Of a DNA stretch of 64,000 nucleotides, positions 7,939 through 16,497 are shown piece after piece. The stretch spans positions 124,001 to 188,000 of the forward strand of contig NZ_JAPFFT010000003.1 in NCBI RefSeq assembly GCF_026241105.1, read 5' to 3'. The notes beneath the pieces are model-generated. The model made no database searches. It was given only the letters and a program-made list of their open reading frames with translations, and was not told the DNA's origin. The stretch is from Arthrobacter rhizophilus. GTDB lineage: Bacteria > Actinomycetota > Actinomycetes > Actinomycetales > Micrococcaceae. Numbering within the stretch: the stretch's first letter is position 1; each line of letters starts with the position of its first letter. Both the position numbers and the translations under genes were made by a program.

Positions 7939-9167
7939 TACATGCCTTCCAGAAGGATGGCGGCGCCCTGCCCGACGCCGATGCACATCGTTGCGAGGCC
8001 GATCTTCCGCCCGTTGGTTGCGCCTGCGAGCTCCCGCTCCATGCGGCCCAGCAGGGTGATGGCAATACGCGAGCCGCTGGAACCCAGCGGGTGCCCCAGG
8101 GAGATCGCGCCGCCGTCGGTGTTCACGATGTCCGGGTCCAGGCCCAGACGCCGCATGCTCGCGAGCGATTGCGTCGCAAAAGCTTCATTGAGTTCGACGG
8201 CGCCAAGCTCGCCGACGGTGAGTCCGGAACGGCCCAGGATCTTCTGGGTAGCGGGGACCGGGCCGATTCCCATGATTTCCGGTTCGCAGCCGGCCGAGCC
8301 GCCGTCGATGATGCGGGCACGTGGCGTGAGGCCGAACTTTTCGATGGCAGCCTCCGAAGCGACGATGATGGCGGACGCGCCGTCGTTGAGCGTGGAGGAG
8401 TTGCCGGCAGTAACAACGGAGCCACCGGCAACCACGGGACGGAGACCGGCGAGAACCTCCATCGTGGTTCCCTCGCGAGGGCCTTCGTCGGTGTCTACCA
8501 GTGTTTCGCCCTTGCGGGTCTTCACTGTGACCGGCACGATCTCGTCCTTGAAGCGGCCGCCGGCGATCGCAGCAAGCGCGCGTTCGTGCGAGCGGACGGC
8601 GAAAGCGTCGGCGTCCTCGCGGGAGATGCCGTCCACCCGGGCAACTTCCTCAGCAGTTTCCGGCATGGAGTAGGTCATTTTGCCGCCGCGGGACAACTCG
8701 CCCTTGGTGAAAAGCGGGTTGGCGAAGCGCCAACCGATGGAGGTGTCGAAGATTTGGCCCGGCTTGGCGAAGGCTGTTGAGGGCTTCTCCTGCACCCAAG
8801 GGGCCCGGCTCATGGACTCGACGCCGCCGGCCACCACGATGTCCGCTGCGCCGGCCTTGATCATGTGGCTGGCCATGATGATGGCGCTCATGCCGGAGGC
8901 ACACAGGCGGTTGACCGTGATGCCGGGGATGTGGAGGGGAAGTCCCGCCAAGAGGGTGGCCATCCGGGCAACGTTCCGGTTTTCCTCGCCGGCACCGTTG
9001 GCGTTGCCCAGGATGACTTCATCAATGGCGTCGGGGTCGACGCCGGCCCGGGCCACGGCTTCGCGGATCACGAGGGCTGCCAGGTCATCAGGACGGACCG
9101 CGGAAAGCGCTCCGCCATACCGGCCTACAGGGGTGCGGGCACCGCCAACAAGAAAAGCCTCGACCAT
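7938..9167 (-). CDS. Acetyl-CoA/3-oxoadipyl-CoA thiolase (PaaJ/PcaF-like)
   Basis: A 409-residue thiolase and first gene of the operon. Seen: ARTPVGRYGGALS at the N-terminus, the acyl-enzyme cysteine in VNRLCASGMSA near residue 89, VAGGVESMSRAP, LNEAFATQS, GGAISLGHPLGSSGSR, and the C-terminal general-base cysteine in MCIGVGQG. It cleaves a 3-oxoacyl-CoA to acetyl-CoA and a shortened CoA ester. The start at 9167 (MVEAFLVGG) has an AAGGAT site; 45 further upstream codons cross the operator and are rejected. The PaaR-like operator suggests the 3-oxoadipyl-CoA role. Confidence 0.9.
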   Translation of the reverse strand: MVEAFLVGGARTPVGRYGGALSAVRPDDLAALVIREAVARAGVDPDAIDEVILGNANGAGEENRNVARMATLLAGLPLHIPGITVNRLCASGMSAIIMASHMIKAGAADIVVAGGVESMSRAPWVQEKPSTAFAKPGQIFDTSIGWRFANPLFTKGELSRGGKMTYSMPETAEEVARVDGISREDADAFAVRSHERALAAIAGGRFKDEIVPVTVKTRKGETLVDTDEGPREGTTMEVLAGLRPVVAGGSVVTAGNSSTLNDGASAIIVASEAAIEKFGLTPRARIIDGGSAGCEPEIMGIGPVPATQKILGRSGLTVGELGAVELNEAFATQSLASMRRLGLDPDIVNTDGGAISLGHPLGSSGSRIAITLLGRMERELAGATNGRKIGLATMCIGVGQGAAILLEGM

Positions 9168-9205
9168 GAGAACATCCTTCGCGAAGGGAGCGGGGCCGGT
9201 GAATA

Positions 9206-9228
9206 ATTTACCGACCGTTCGTTCTATA
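9206..9228. promoter_or_regulatory. PaaR-like operator upstream of the thiolase operon
   Basis: The sequence TTACCGACCGTTCGTTCTAT, 40-60 bp before the thiolase ATG, shares ACCGnnCGTTCG with the site upstream of paaZ. The second half-site is weaker (CGTT in place of CGGT). Co-regulation of the two loci by one TetR-family repressor is the inference; the repressor gene is not in this window. Confidence 0.5.
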
Positions 9229-9333
9229 AAGATTACACGGCGCCGCCATGTGGTCAACTGCCGCGTGGTCAGCTGCGACACCGTCAAGTGCAACCGGGTC
9301 AACCGCCGCCACCTGGCGGGGCCGTTGTTTCAC

Positions 9334-9993
9334 TCAGATCACCCGGATCCCCAGATGCCCTGCCAGAAGCGGAGCCATCAGGCTGAGCTGATAGTCGTCA
9401 ATGACCACGCCGGACAGTCCGCCAAGTCCATTGATCGTCCGGAAATCCGAGCCACGCAGGTCCACATCCTTGAGCTTGGCCCCCGTGACATCCAGCGTCC
9501 CGATGGTGCAGTCCTTGAGCACCATGCGCGTCGCGGTACATGCCCCGAGGTCGAGTTCGTTGATGATGCAGCCCGTGATCACCACATCCGTAAGTTTGGA
9601 TCCGCGCAGATTCAGGAAGTCCAGCTTGCCGCCGTCGATCTTCACCGAATGCCAGGCGCCCTCGTACATCTCCGCGGATCCCCAACGCGGGTTGCTGATC
9701 TCCACTTCACGCCACGAGGTCCGCGCAGCGGTGAACACCGGCGCGTAGGGCTCGTTCAGGATGCAGTCGCGGAAGGTCGCGCCGCGCAGTTCAGCCTCGT
9801 TGAATGAGACTCCATTGAATTCGCACTCGATGAAGTCCGCCCCGCTCAACTCCGCGCCGTTAGCCACTGCGCGGGTAAAGCGGACGCCGTCGTACCGTTC
9901 GCCCCGCTGGAAGTCCGGGGCGGGATCGTCGCGGAGCTCGTCAAGCCTGATCGGGGAAATCCGGGGTGCCGTCACCTTGCCGACCGCCGCCAC
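9334..9993 (-). CDS. Pentapeptide-repeat protein
   Basis: A 219-residue protein made of A(D/N)LXX-like pentapeptides: GVRFTRAVANGAELSGADFIECEFNG, AELRGATFRD, LDFLNLRGSKLTDVVI, and AKLKDVDLRGSDF towards the C-terminus. Such repeats form a right-handed quadrilateral beta helix. Some family members mimic DNA and bind gyrase, but nothing here proves that role. The GTG start overlaps the stop of the SRPBCC gene (TAGTG), so the two are cotranscribed and probably coupled. Confidence 0.87.
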   Translation of the reverse strand: MAAVGKVTAPRISPIRLDELRDDPAPDFQRGERYDGVRFTRAVANGAELSGADFIECEFNGVSFNEAELRGATFRDCILNEPYAPVFTAARTSWREVEISNPRWGSAEMYEGAWHSVKIDGGKLDFLNLRGSKLTDVVITGCIINELDLGACTATRMVLKDCTIGTLDVTGAKLKDVDLRGSDFRTINGLGGLSGVVIDDYQLSLMAPLLAGHLGIRVI

Positions 9994-10451
9994 TAGAGCG
10001 ACTCCGCTTTCGCCGCAATCTCGGCAAGATCCTTCGCGAGCGCCTTACGCGTGACACTCATCCCGAGCTTCCCGAACGCAGCCATCATGACTTTGCTGAG
10101 GAAAGTCGGCTTGAGGACCTCGGCACCGAAGAACAACGTCAGTTCCGTCCCGCCGTCGTGCTCTTTCAAGGTAAAGCGGGTGGTGTAGTCCGCGCCGCCC
10201 TGCCGCGCCGTGACCGTGGTGCTGCCCGGCGGATCGCTCTGGGAAACCTGCATTTCCACGGTTTCCTCCCGGCCCATCATGACGCGTGTTTCTTTCCAGC
10301 GCGTGCCCTCGCCATAGGGTCCCTCGCTGAGCATCTGGATCGCTTTCACGCCCGAGAGGGTCCTGGCCGAGCCCGGAATGTCAGAGATGACGGCCCAGAC
10401 TTTCTCCCGGGAGGCGTTGACGTGCTGGCTGAGAGTGGTGCTGTGGTCCAT
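9993..10451 (-). CDS. SRPBCC family (polyketide cyclase/START-like) protein
   Basis: A 152-residue small helix-grip protein: the N-terminus HVNASREKVWAVISDI and the GEGTRWKETRVMMG strand are typical of SRPBCC/Polyketide_cyc2 domains, with a long C-terminal amphipathic helix (KVMMAAFGKLGMSVTRKALA). Members bind hydrophobic ligands; ligand unknown. It is the first gene of a two-gene unit with the pentapeptide protein and is divergent from the dienelactone hydrolase gene 72 bp away. Confidence 0.85.
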   Translation of the reverse strand: MDHSTTLSQHVNASREKVWAVISDIPGSARTLSGVKAIQMLSEGPYGEGTRWKETRVMMGREETVEMQVSQSDPPGSTTVTARQGGADYTTRFTLKEHDGGTELTLFFGAEVLKPTFLSKVMMAAFGKLGMSVTRKALAKDLAEIAAKAESL

Positions 10452-10523
10452 GCATCGAGCCTAACTGCGACCGCAGACAAAAACAGCCGACAAGACACTT
10501 GCGCGGTCTGGCAGGATTGCACC

Positions 10524-11249
10524 ATGGTGCACATCGATTTGAGCACGGAGAGCGCGGCGGCCGGAGGCTCCCGCACGCTGCAGGGGTACCTGGCCGAGCC
10601 CGACGGCGAGGGGCCGTTCCCCGGCATCGTACTCATCCATGAAGCCTTCGGGCTCGACGACATGATGCGCCGCCACGCAGATCGGCTCGCCGCGGCGGGC
10701 TACCTGACGCTCGCCGTCGACCTCTATAGCGACGGCGGCGCGAGGCGCTGCCTCGTGGCGACCATGCGCTCCTTGATGTCTCGCACGGGCCGGGCGTTTA
10801 CTGACCTGTCCACGGCACGGTCCTGGCTCCGCGGCGATGCCAGGTGCACGGGAAAGGTGGGGGTCATCGGGTTCTGCATGGGAGGCGCGTTCGCCCTGCT
10901 CGCGGCCCATGACGACTTCGACGCCGCCTCGGTCAACTATGGCCAATTGCCGCGGGATCTGAAGCAGGCGTTGGAGGGGGCATGTCCGGTGGTGGCCAAC
11001 TATGGAGGCCAGGACCGGACCTTGCGGGGAGCGTCCGCCAAGTTGGAAGCCGCGCTCACGGACCTCGGGATCGAGCACGACGTCAAGGAATTCCCGACGG
11101 CGGGCCACGCCTTTTTGAACGACACTCCGGTTGGGCCCCGGGCATTGAGGCCACTGATGCGGGTAATGGGCATCAAACCCGATCCCGCTGCCGCGCCGGA
11201 AGCCTGGCAGCGCATCGAGGACCATTTCGCGAAGTACCTGAAGGGCTGA
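10524..11249 (+). CDS. Dienelactone hydrolase family protein
   Basis: A 241-residue alpha/beta hydrolase. Seen: GIVLIHEAFGLDDMMRRHADRLA near the N-terminus, AVDLYSDGG, the nucleophile elbow GFCMGGAFALL (Cys as in true dienelactone hydrolases), the acid region NYGGQDRTL, and the His motif PTAGHAFLND. The substrate may be a dienelactone from aromatic ring cleavage or another ester. The start ATG at 10524 (MVHIDLST) lies just inside the divergent promoter region; earlier in-frame codons run antisense through the SRPBCC gene. Confidence 0.88.
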   Translation: MVHIDLSTESAAAGGSRTLQGYLAEPDGEGPFPGIVLIHEAFGLDDMMRRHADRLAAAGYLTLAVDLYSDGGARRCLVATMRSLMSRTGRAFTDLSTARSWLRGDARCTGKVGVIGFCMGGAFALLAAHDDFDAASVNYGQLPRDLKQALEGACPVVANYGGQDRTLRGASAKLEAALTDLGIEHDVKEFPTAGHAFLNDTPVGPRALRPLMRVMGIKPDPAAAPEAWQRIEDHFAKYLKG

Positions 11250-11263
11250 GGGCTGAACAAAGT

Positions 11264-11305
11264 ACGACGGCGGGCGCACCCGGAGCGGGAGGCGCCCGCC
11301 GTCGT
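11264..11305. terminator. Hairpin terminator between convergent genes
   Basis: Perfect 14-bp arms ACGACGGCGGGCGC (11264-11277) and GCGCCCGCCGTCGT (11292-11305) around a 14-nt loop, between the dienelactone hydrolase stop and the permease stop. It can serve both strands; no long U-run follows. Confidence 0.8.
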
Positions 11306-11324
11306 CGGGCTACTTAGGGGGAAA

Positions 11325-12800
11325 TTAGCTAAACAGCTCGCTCTTTGGCTCGTTGTTCTTGACCTTCTGCCAGCCGAGCCACAGCACGACGGCGAAGAAC
11401 GGGATGGTGGCCAGGGTCCAGAGACCCAGGAGGAACACCTCGCCGGTCTTGCTGGTCATGGTGTCGAAGCCAATCAGGACCGTGATGGCCAAGAGGGCAA
11501 CGAGGCCCACCCAGCTGGTCCACGGCGATCCGGGCATCGGAAGGGTGGAGATTTTGCCCTTCTGGTGGCGCAGTGCGATCTGGCTGGCGAAGATGGCCCC
11601 CCAGGTGAAGATGACACCGATGGACGCAGTATTCAGCGCGAGGTCAAAGGCATGCGAGCCGCCCAGCCAGATGTTCAGCAGGATGCCCACGAGGTAGAAC
11701 GCGGCGATGGCCAGGATCGCGGCGTACGGGACGTGGCGCGAGGACATCTTGGTGAGCCACTGCGGGGCATGTCCATTGTTGGCCATGGTGCGGAACACGC
11801 GGCCGATCGAGTACAGGCCGGAGTTGCAGGAGGACAGCGCGGCCGTGATGACGATCATGTTCATCACGTCGCCCACCCAGCCAAGGCCCATCTGACCGAA
11901 CACGGTGACGAACGGCGAAACGCCGGCCTTGTACTGGTCGGACGGCAGCAGCATGGCCAGCAGAAGGACGGAGCCGACGTAGAAGACCACGATGCGGAGC
12001 ACGACGGCGCGGATCGCCTTGGGCACTTCACGCTTGGGATCCTGCATCTCACCGGCCGTGATGCCGACGAGTTCGATGCCGTTGTAAGCGAAGATCACGG
12101 CGTTCAGGACGAGGACCATGACGAGGGCGCCCTTGGGGAACATTCCCCCGTCGCCGTCGAAGAGGTTGGCCGCCGACGCGTGGCCGTTACCCACCTTGGC
12201 GTTGGTGACCACCATGAAGGTGCCTACGGCCAAGAAGATCACGATGGCGCCGACCTTGAGGACCGAGGCCCAGAATTCGAATTCGCCGAACGCCTTGACG
12301 CTGAGCAGGTTCACGGCCACGAGCAACAACAGCGCCGAGATGGCAGACGCCTCGACTGGCACATTGGGGAAGAAGAACTGGAAGTACAGGCCGATCGCGA
12401 TCAGTTCCGCGATCCCGGTCATGCCCCAGTTGATGAAGTACATCCAGCCGGAGAGGAAGGCGCCCTTCTTGCCGAACATTTCGCCGGCGTAGCTGACGAA
12501 GGAGCCGGACGTCTGGCGGTACATGATGAGCTCGCCGAGGGCGCGCATGAGCAGGTAGGCGATGACGCCGGCGATGGCGTAGGAGAAAATCAGGGCCGGC
12601 CCGGTGGAGGCCAGCCGCCCGCCGGCACCCATGAAGAGTCCGACGCCGATGGCGCCGCCCATGGAGATCATGGTGACGTGGCGGCCGCTCAGGGTCTTCT
12701 TGTAGCCCTCGGCACTGAGGTTTTCGGACGTTGTAGAAGTACTGGGCGCTGCCAGGGTTTCCGGCTCGCGCTGAAGGTCGGTTGTGGTGTTTTGAGGCAC
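11325..12800 (-). CDS. ansP: APC-family amino acid permease, AnsP-like
   Basis: A 491-residue permease with about 12 membrane segments. The N-terminal consensus GGAIGVGLFMGAGGRLASTGPA, then LMRALGELIMYRQTSGSFVSYAGE and WMYFINWGMTGIAELIAIGLY, follow the L-asparagine permease pattern (AAT family) more closely than CycA or LysP; QYKAGVSPFVTVFGQMG and TAALSSCNSGLYSIGRVFR also fit AnsP. It would import asparagine or a related amino acid with protons. The GTG start at 12800 has AAGGA 6 bp upstream; the frame runs on for 60 codons but without a ribosome site. The specificity call is by resemblance only. Confidence 0.8.
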   Translation of the reverse strand: MPQNTTTDLQREPETLAAPSTSTTSENLSAEGYKKTLSGRHVTMISMGGAIGVGLFMGAGGRLASTGPALIFSYAIAGVIAYLLMRALGELIMYRQTSGSFVSYAGEMFGKKGAFLSGWMYFINWGMTGIAELIAIGLYFQFFFPNVPVEASAISALLLLVAVNLLSVKAFGEFEFWASVLKVGAIVIFLAVGTFMVVTNAKVGNGHASAANLFDGDGGMFPKGALVMVLVLNAVIFAYNGIELVGITAGEMQDPKREVPKAIRAVVLRIVVFYVGSVLLLAMLLPSDQYKAGVSPFVTVFGQMGLGWVGDVMNMIVITAALSSCNSGLYSIGRVFRTMANNGHAPQWLTKMSSRHVPYAAILAIAAFYLVGILLNIWLGGSHAFDLALNTASIGVIFTWGAIFASQIALRHQKGKISTLPMPGSPWTSWVGLVALLAITVLIGFDTMTSKTGEVFLLGLWTLATIPFFAVVLWLGWQKVKNNEPKSELFS

Positions 12801-13002
12801 AGCTGTTCCTTGTGGGTTGGGGAAAATACCGGCCCTGGCTTCACGCGTCTCGGCGCACGCAATTCGAGCTTTTGGCCTGTTGGCGAGTCGAATCAGTAGC
12901 GCAAACACGGAAGCGTCGAAGGTAAATCCGGCAAGACAATCGTACCCGGTGATTCCGGTCGACCGTGACGGGGGCAACAAAGAGGGGCGCTACGCTGGAC
13001 AC

Positions 13003-13731
13003 ATGGGCACCATTCCGCCGGCCGGGAGGCTATACCGTTTCACCGGCCTGGACGCTGCGGCCGCAGGACTCTATGCATCATTGGCGGCTGTCCTGAGCCT
13101 CGCCGCAGCCCCGGTGACAGCCTTCGTGCAGCAGATACTCCCGGACCCGGCTACCGCCGTCTATGCGATCAACCTTGCTTTCTATGCGTCGGTTGGCTTG
13201 TTCGCGGTTGCGTCCGCGTGGCGCGTGATAGCCCGCGACCTCCTGATTCTGGCCACGCGCCCGTGGTTCACGCTGGCCATGATTCCCCTATCCATCGTGG
13301 CCATGTTGGTGCTCACCGCCGTTCTGGTGTCAGCTACCGGATCCGCCAAGGAATCGCAGAACCAACTGGGCCTCCAGTCCCTGGTCCAGCAACTGCCGGC
13401 TTGGTTCGTGGTGCCTTTGCTGGTGGTGCTGGGTCCCTTCGTGGAGGAATACCTGTTCCGGCATTTATTGATCGGCAAGCTGTCCCGCCACCTGAACATC
13501 TGGGTCTGTTGTGTCCTGTCAGGACTCTGCTTCGCAGCCATCCATGTGGTGGGACGTGAAGGGTTGGTGCTTCCCGCTCTGGCGCCCTACCTCGGAATGG
13601 GGGCCGTCCTGGTGGCCGTGTATGTCTGGACGGGCAAGAATGTGATGTTCTCCTACTTCGTCCACGCCACCAAGAACCTGTTGGCACTCCTGCTCATCTA
13701 CGCGATCCCGCCGCAACTGCTGGGCGGCTAA
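13003..13731 (+). CDS. CPBP family intramembrane glutamic endopeptidase
   Basis: A 242-residue membrane protein with about seven hydrophobic segments. The CAAX/CPBP (Abi) signature is complete: GPFVEEYLFRHLLIG near residue 146 (Glu-Glu-x-x-x-Arg), FAAIHVV near 183 (His) and FVHATKNLLAL near 220 (His/Asn). Such proteases are known from prenyl-protein processing and bacteriocin immunity; the substrate here is unknown. The gene is divergent from the permease, with a start 202 bp away. Palindrome A3 follows its stop by 22 bp. Confidence 0.87.
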   Translation: MGTIPPAGRLYRFTGLDAAAAGLYASLAAVLSLAAAPVTAFVQQILPDPATAVYAINLAFYASVGLFAVASAWRVIARDLLILATRPWFTLAMIPLSIVAMLVLTAVLVSATGSAKESQNQLGLQSLVQQLPAWFVVPLLVVLGPFVEEYLFRHLLIGKLSRHLNIWVCCVLSGLCFAAIHVVGREGLVLPALAPYLGMGAVLVAVYVWTGKNVMFSYFVHATKNLLALLLIYAIPPQLLGG

Positions 13732-13753
13732 CCAACCGAACTCGGTTAACCCA

Positions 13754-13819
13754 CCCAACTGACTCGCAGTAGGTGTCGTTTTCAGGGCTCATAACGACAA
13801 CAACTGCGAGTCAGTTGGG
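13754..13819. repeat. Palindrome family A, copy 3 (solo)
   Basis: 66 bp, arms 13754-13782 and 13791-13819 and an 8-nt loop CAGGGCTC. It lies between the CPBP protease and the VOC gene, both on the + strand, and no nuclease gene is next to it. Outer arms CCCAACTGACTCGCAG / CTGCGAGTCAGTTGGG match perfectly; inner positions have mismatches. Confidence 0.93.
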
Positions 13820-13885
13820 CAACCCGGACCGAAACTGTCCGCTAGGCACTTCCGTTGCCACGCGCCGTCGTCGTAGGTTCAGTCC

Positions 13886-14323
13886 ATGGCACTGAACTTT
13901 CAGGTAGTAGTCGACTGCAAAAATCCGCACGTCCTGGCCGACTGGTGGGCCGGGACGCTCGACTGGATTGTGGAGCCCCAGGACGAGGCGTTTATCCGGT
14001 CCATGGTGGATCAGGGATTCGCCACCGAGTCTGAGACCACCACGCACAACGGCAAGCTCGTGTGGAAGGACGGCGCTGCCATTGGTCCGGCGGAAGACCG
14101 GGACAAGGACACCCGCAGGCGCTTCCTGTTCCAGACCGTCCCGGAGGACAAGACCGTCAAGAACCGCGTCCACTGGGACGTTCGCCTCAACGGACAGGAC
14201 AAGGACGAGGTCCGCGACGCCTTGGAAGCCCGGGGCGCGAAATACCTGTGGACGGCCAAGCAAGGGCCGCACGAATGGCACACCATGGCCGACCCAGAAG
14301 GCAACGAGTTCTGCATCAGCTGA
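13886..14323 (+). CDS. VOC family (glyoxalase-like) protein
   Basis: A 145-residue vicinal-oxygen-chelate protein. The N-terminus LNFQVVVDCKNPHVLADWWAGTLDW and the C-terminal WHTMADPEGNEFCIS are the two beta-alpha-beta-beta ends of the Glyoxalase_6 type common in actinobacteria. The final E in GNEFC is the usual metal ligand. Catalytic role unknown; relatives are often annotated as glyoxalase or bleomycin-resistance-like. It precedes menB by 21 bp and may share its transcript. Confidence 0.88.
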   Translation: MALNFQVVVDCKNPHVLADWWAGTLDWIVEPQDEAFIRSMVDQGFATESETTTHNGKLVWKDGAAIGPAEDRDKDTRRRFLFQTVPEDKTVKNRVHWDVRLNGQDKDEVRDALEARGAKYLWTAKQGPHEWHTMADPEGNEFCIS

Positions 14324-14344
14324 GGGGATTACTAGACTCGGAGG

Positions 14345-15298
14345 GTGAGCAACGACTTCCCCGCCAAGGTATCCGACGTCTTTGACCCGTCGCGCTGGCG
14401 CAGCGTGTCCGGTTTCGACGATTTCCAGGACATGACGTACCACCGGCAAGTCGAGCGGGACGCAGCCGGCTCCGTGACAAAAGACCTTCCCACGGTCCGG
14501 ATCGCCTTCAACCGGCCGGAGGTCCGCAACGCCTTCCGTCCCGGCACCGTCGACGAGCTCTACCGCGCCATGGACCACGCCCGAATGACCCCGGATGTCG
14601 CCACGGTGCTCCTCACCGGCAATGGGCCCTCCCCCAAGGACGGCGGCCACTCCTTCTGTTCCGGCGGGGACCAGCGGATCCGCGGCCGGGACGGCTACCG
14701 CTATGCCGACGGCGAGACGCAGGAGAGCATCGATCCCGCCCGGGCCGGCCGCCTGCACATCCTGGAGGTCCAGCGGCTCATGCGGACCATGCCCAAGGTG
14801 GTCATCGCCGTCGTCAACGGCTGGGCAGCCGGTGGCGGGCACTCGCTGCACGTTGTCTCCGACCTGACTATCGCCTCCCGCGAGCACGGCAAGTTCAAGC
14901 AGACCGACGCCACCGTGGGAAGTTTCGACGCCGGTTATGGCTCGGCGCTGCTCGCCCGCCAGATCGGCCAGAAGGCCGCCCGCGAGATCTTCTTCCTGGC
15001 CCGTGAGTATTCCGCAGCGGACATGGTGCGGATGGGCGCCGTCAACGAAGCTGTCGACCATGACCGCCTCGAAGAGGTGGCCCTGGAGTACGCCGCGGAC
15101 ATCGCGCGCCAGTCTCCTCAGGCCATTCGCATGCTCAAGTTCGCCTTCAACCTGGCCGACGACGGCCTTGCTGGTCAGCAGGTCTTCGCAGGCGAGGCAA
15201 CGCGCCTGGCCTACATGACGGACGAAGCCGTGGAGGGCAAGGAAGCATTCCTCGAGAAGCGCGATCCGGATTGGTCCAACTTCCCTTACTACTTCTAG
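14345..15298 (+). CDS. menB: 1,4-dihydroxy-2-naphthoyl-CoA synthase
   Basis: A 317-residue crotonase-fold enzyme that closes the second ring in menaquinone synthesis. Diagnostic MenB segments: DMTYHR near residue 35, VRIAFNRPEVRNAFRPGTVDELYRA, FCSGGDQRIRGRDGYRY, WAAGGGHSLHVVSDLT, TVGSFDAGYGSALLAR and the C-terminal EKRDPDWSNFPYYF. A GTG start is used; the GGAGG that precedes it is unusually close. First of menB-menE-menA, with gaps of 8 and 57 bp. Confidence 0.95.
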   Translation: MSNDFPAKVSDVFDPSRWRSVSGFDDFQDMTYHRQVERDAAGSVTKDLPTVRIAFNRPEVRNAFRPGTVDELYRAMDHARMTPDVATVLLTGNGPSPKDGGHSFCSGGDQRIRGRDGYRYADGETQESIDPARAGRLHILEVQRLMRTMPKVVIAVVNGWAAGGGHSLHVVSDLTIASREHGKFKQTDATVGSFDAGYGSALLARQIGQKAAREIFFLAREYSAADMVRMGAVNEAVDHDRLEEVALEYAADIARQSPQAIRMLKFAFNLADDGLAGQQVFAGEATRLAYMTDEAVEGKEAFLEKRDPDWSNFPYYF

Positions 15299-15306
15299 GA
15301 CTGCCC

Positions 15307-16440
15307 GTGAACATCGATCCCGTTCTCAAGGCCCTGGCCGCCGCCCTCCACGACGAGGGCCCCGCCGTCGAAATCACCGCATCGGAGGACGGCGTCCCGC
15401 ACGCCTCCCCCATCGAAACACCCGGTTTCGAAGATGCGGCAGTGGTGGTCCGCACGTCCGGTTCCACCGGCACGCCCAAGGCCACCGTGCTCACGGTCGA
15501 CGAGCTCGCAGCTTCTTCCATGGCCACAGCAATCGCACTCCGGGGCGAGGGACAGTGGCTCCTGGCCTTGCCGCTGCAGTACGTCGCCGGGGTCCAGGTG
15601 CTGGTCCGCTCGCTTTTCGCAGGCACGCGTCCGTGGACCATGGACCTTTCCAACGGCTTCACATCCGAGGCCTTCACCGCAGCCGCCGAAGAACTCACGG
15701 ACAAAATCCGCTTCACTTCCTTGGTGCCCACCCAGCTGCAGCGACTCCTGGACTCGCCCTCGCCGCAAACCCTTGCGGTCCTTCGCCGCTTCAACGCCAT
15801 CCTCCTGGGCGGGGCACCTGCCTCCGCCGCGCTGCTGGACGCTGCCAGGGAGACCGGGCTGAAGGTTGTGACAACCTATGGCTCGGCTGAGACGTGCGGC
15901 GGCTGCGTGTACGACGGAAGCCCACTGGAGGGCGTCAGGGTCATGCTCGACGACGACGGCCGCGTCCTCCTGGGCGGCGACACCGTGGCTTCCGGTTACC
16001 TGGACGCGCCCGAGGCGAGTGCCGAGGCGTTCTTCGAGGAGGATGGCACCCGCTGGTACCGCACCAACGATCTCGGCGAGCTCGCCGCAGACGGCACACT
16101 CACTGTGCTGGGACGCGCCGACGACGTCATCATCACCGGCGGCGTCAAAGCCTCCGCCGCGTTCATCCAGGCGGAGCTTGAAAAGTTCGACGGCGTGACC
16201 GCGGCTTTCGTGGCCGGCGTACCTTCGCGTGAGTGGGGCCAGGCAGTGGCGGCCTACGTGGCGGTCGAGGACAGCACCCCGGAAGGCATTGAGCACTACA
16301 AGGCGCTCTGCCAGGAAAAGCTGGGGTCCCTCGCTCCGAAAACGGTGCTCACGACCGATGGGCTCATCATGCTCCCCAACGGAAAACCGGACCGGCTGGC
16401 GATGATCGAGCTGCTCACCGAGGTGCATCAGGGAGAATAG
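15307..16440 (+). CDS. menE: o-succinylbenzoate-CoA ligase
   Basis: A 377-residue AMP-forming ligase, short as is usual for actinobacterial MenE. Seen: the ATP-binding P-loop RTSGSTGTPKA near residue 49, LPLQYVAGVQVLVRSL, LLGGAPASAALLDAA, TYGSAETCGG (A5 motif), YRTNDLGEL, GRADDVIITGGVKASA and LPNGKPDRLAM with the A10 lysine. It activates o-succinylbenzoate as the CoA ester for MenB. The GTG start is 8 bp after the menB stop. Confidence 0.93.
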   Translation: MNIDPVLKALAAALHDEGPAVEITASEDGVPHASPIETPGFEDAAVVVRTSGSTGTPKATVLTVDELAASSMATAIALRGEGQWLLALPLQYVAGVQVLVRSLFAGTRPWTMDLSNGFTSEAFTAAAEELTDKIRFTSLVPTQLQRLLDSPSPQTLAVLRRFNAILLGGAPASAALLDAARETGLKVVTTYGSAETCGGCVYDGSPLEGVRVMLDDDGRVLLGGDTVASGYLDAPEASAEAFFEEDGTRWYRTNDLGELAADGTLTVLGRADDVIITGGVKASAAFIQAELEKFDGVTAAFVAGVPSREWGQAVAAYVAVEDSTPEGIEHYKALCQEKLGSLAPKTVLTTDGLIMLPNGKPDRLAMIELLTEVHQGE

Positions 16441-16497
16441 ACAAGTTCTCCCCGACCGTCAGCCTTCCCCAACGCGAAACAACACGAGGTACTGAAC

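Noticed and set aside
6269..9200. Long plus-strand open frames (6269-7591, 7135-8673, 8680-9807)
   Set aside because: They lie antisense to the thiolase, hydratase and dehydrogenase genes; high GC content leaves antisense frames open. No ribosome sites or domains.
11565..12899. 444-codon plus-strand frame opposite the permease
   Set aside because: Composition is Gly/Asp/Glu/His-rich without any fold pattern, and the opposite strand encodes a clear 12-segment permease.
13811..15061. 416-codon minus-strand frame opposite VOC and menB
   Set aside because: Antisense of two well-supported genes; no conserved motif.
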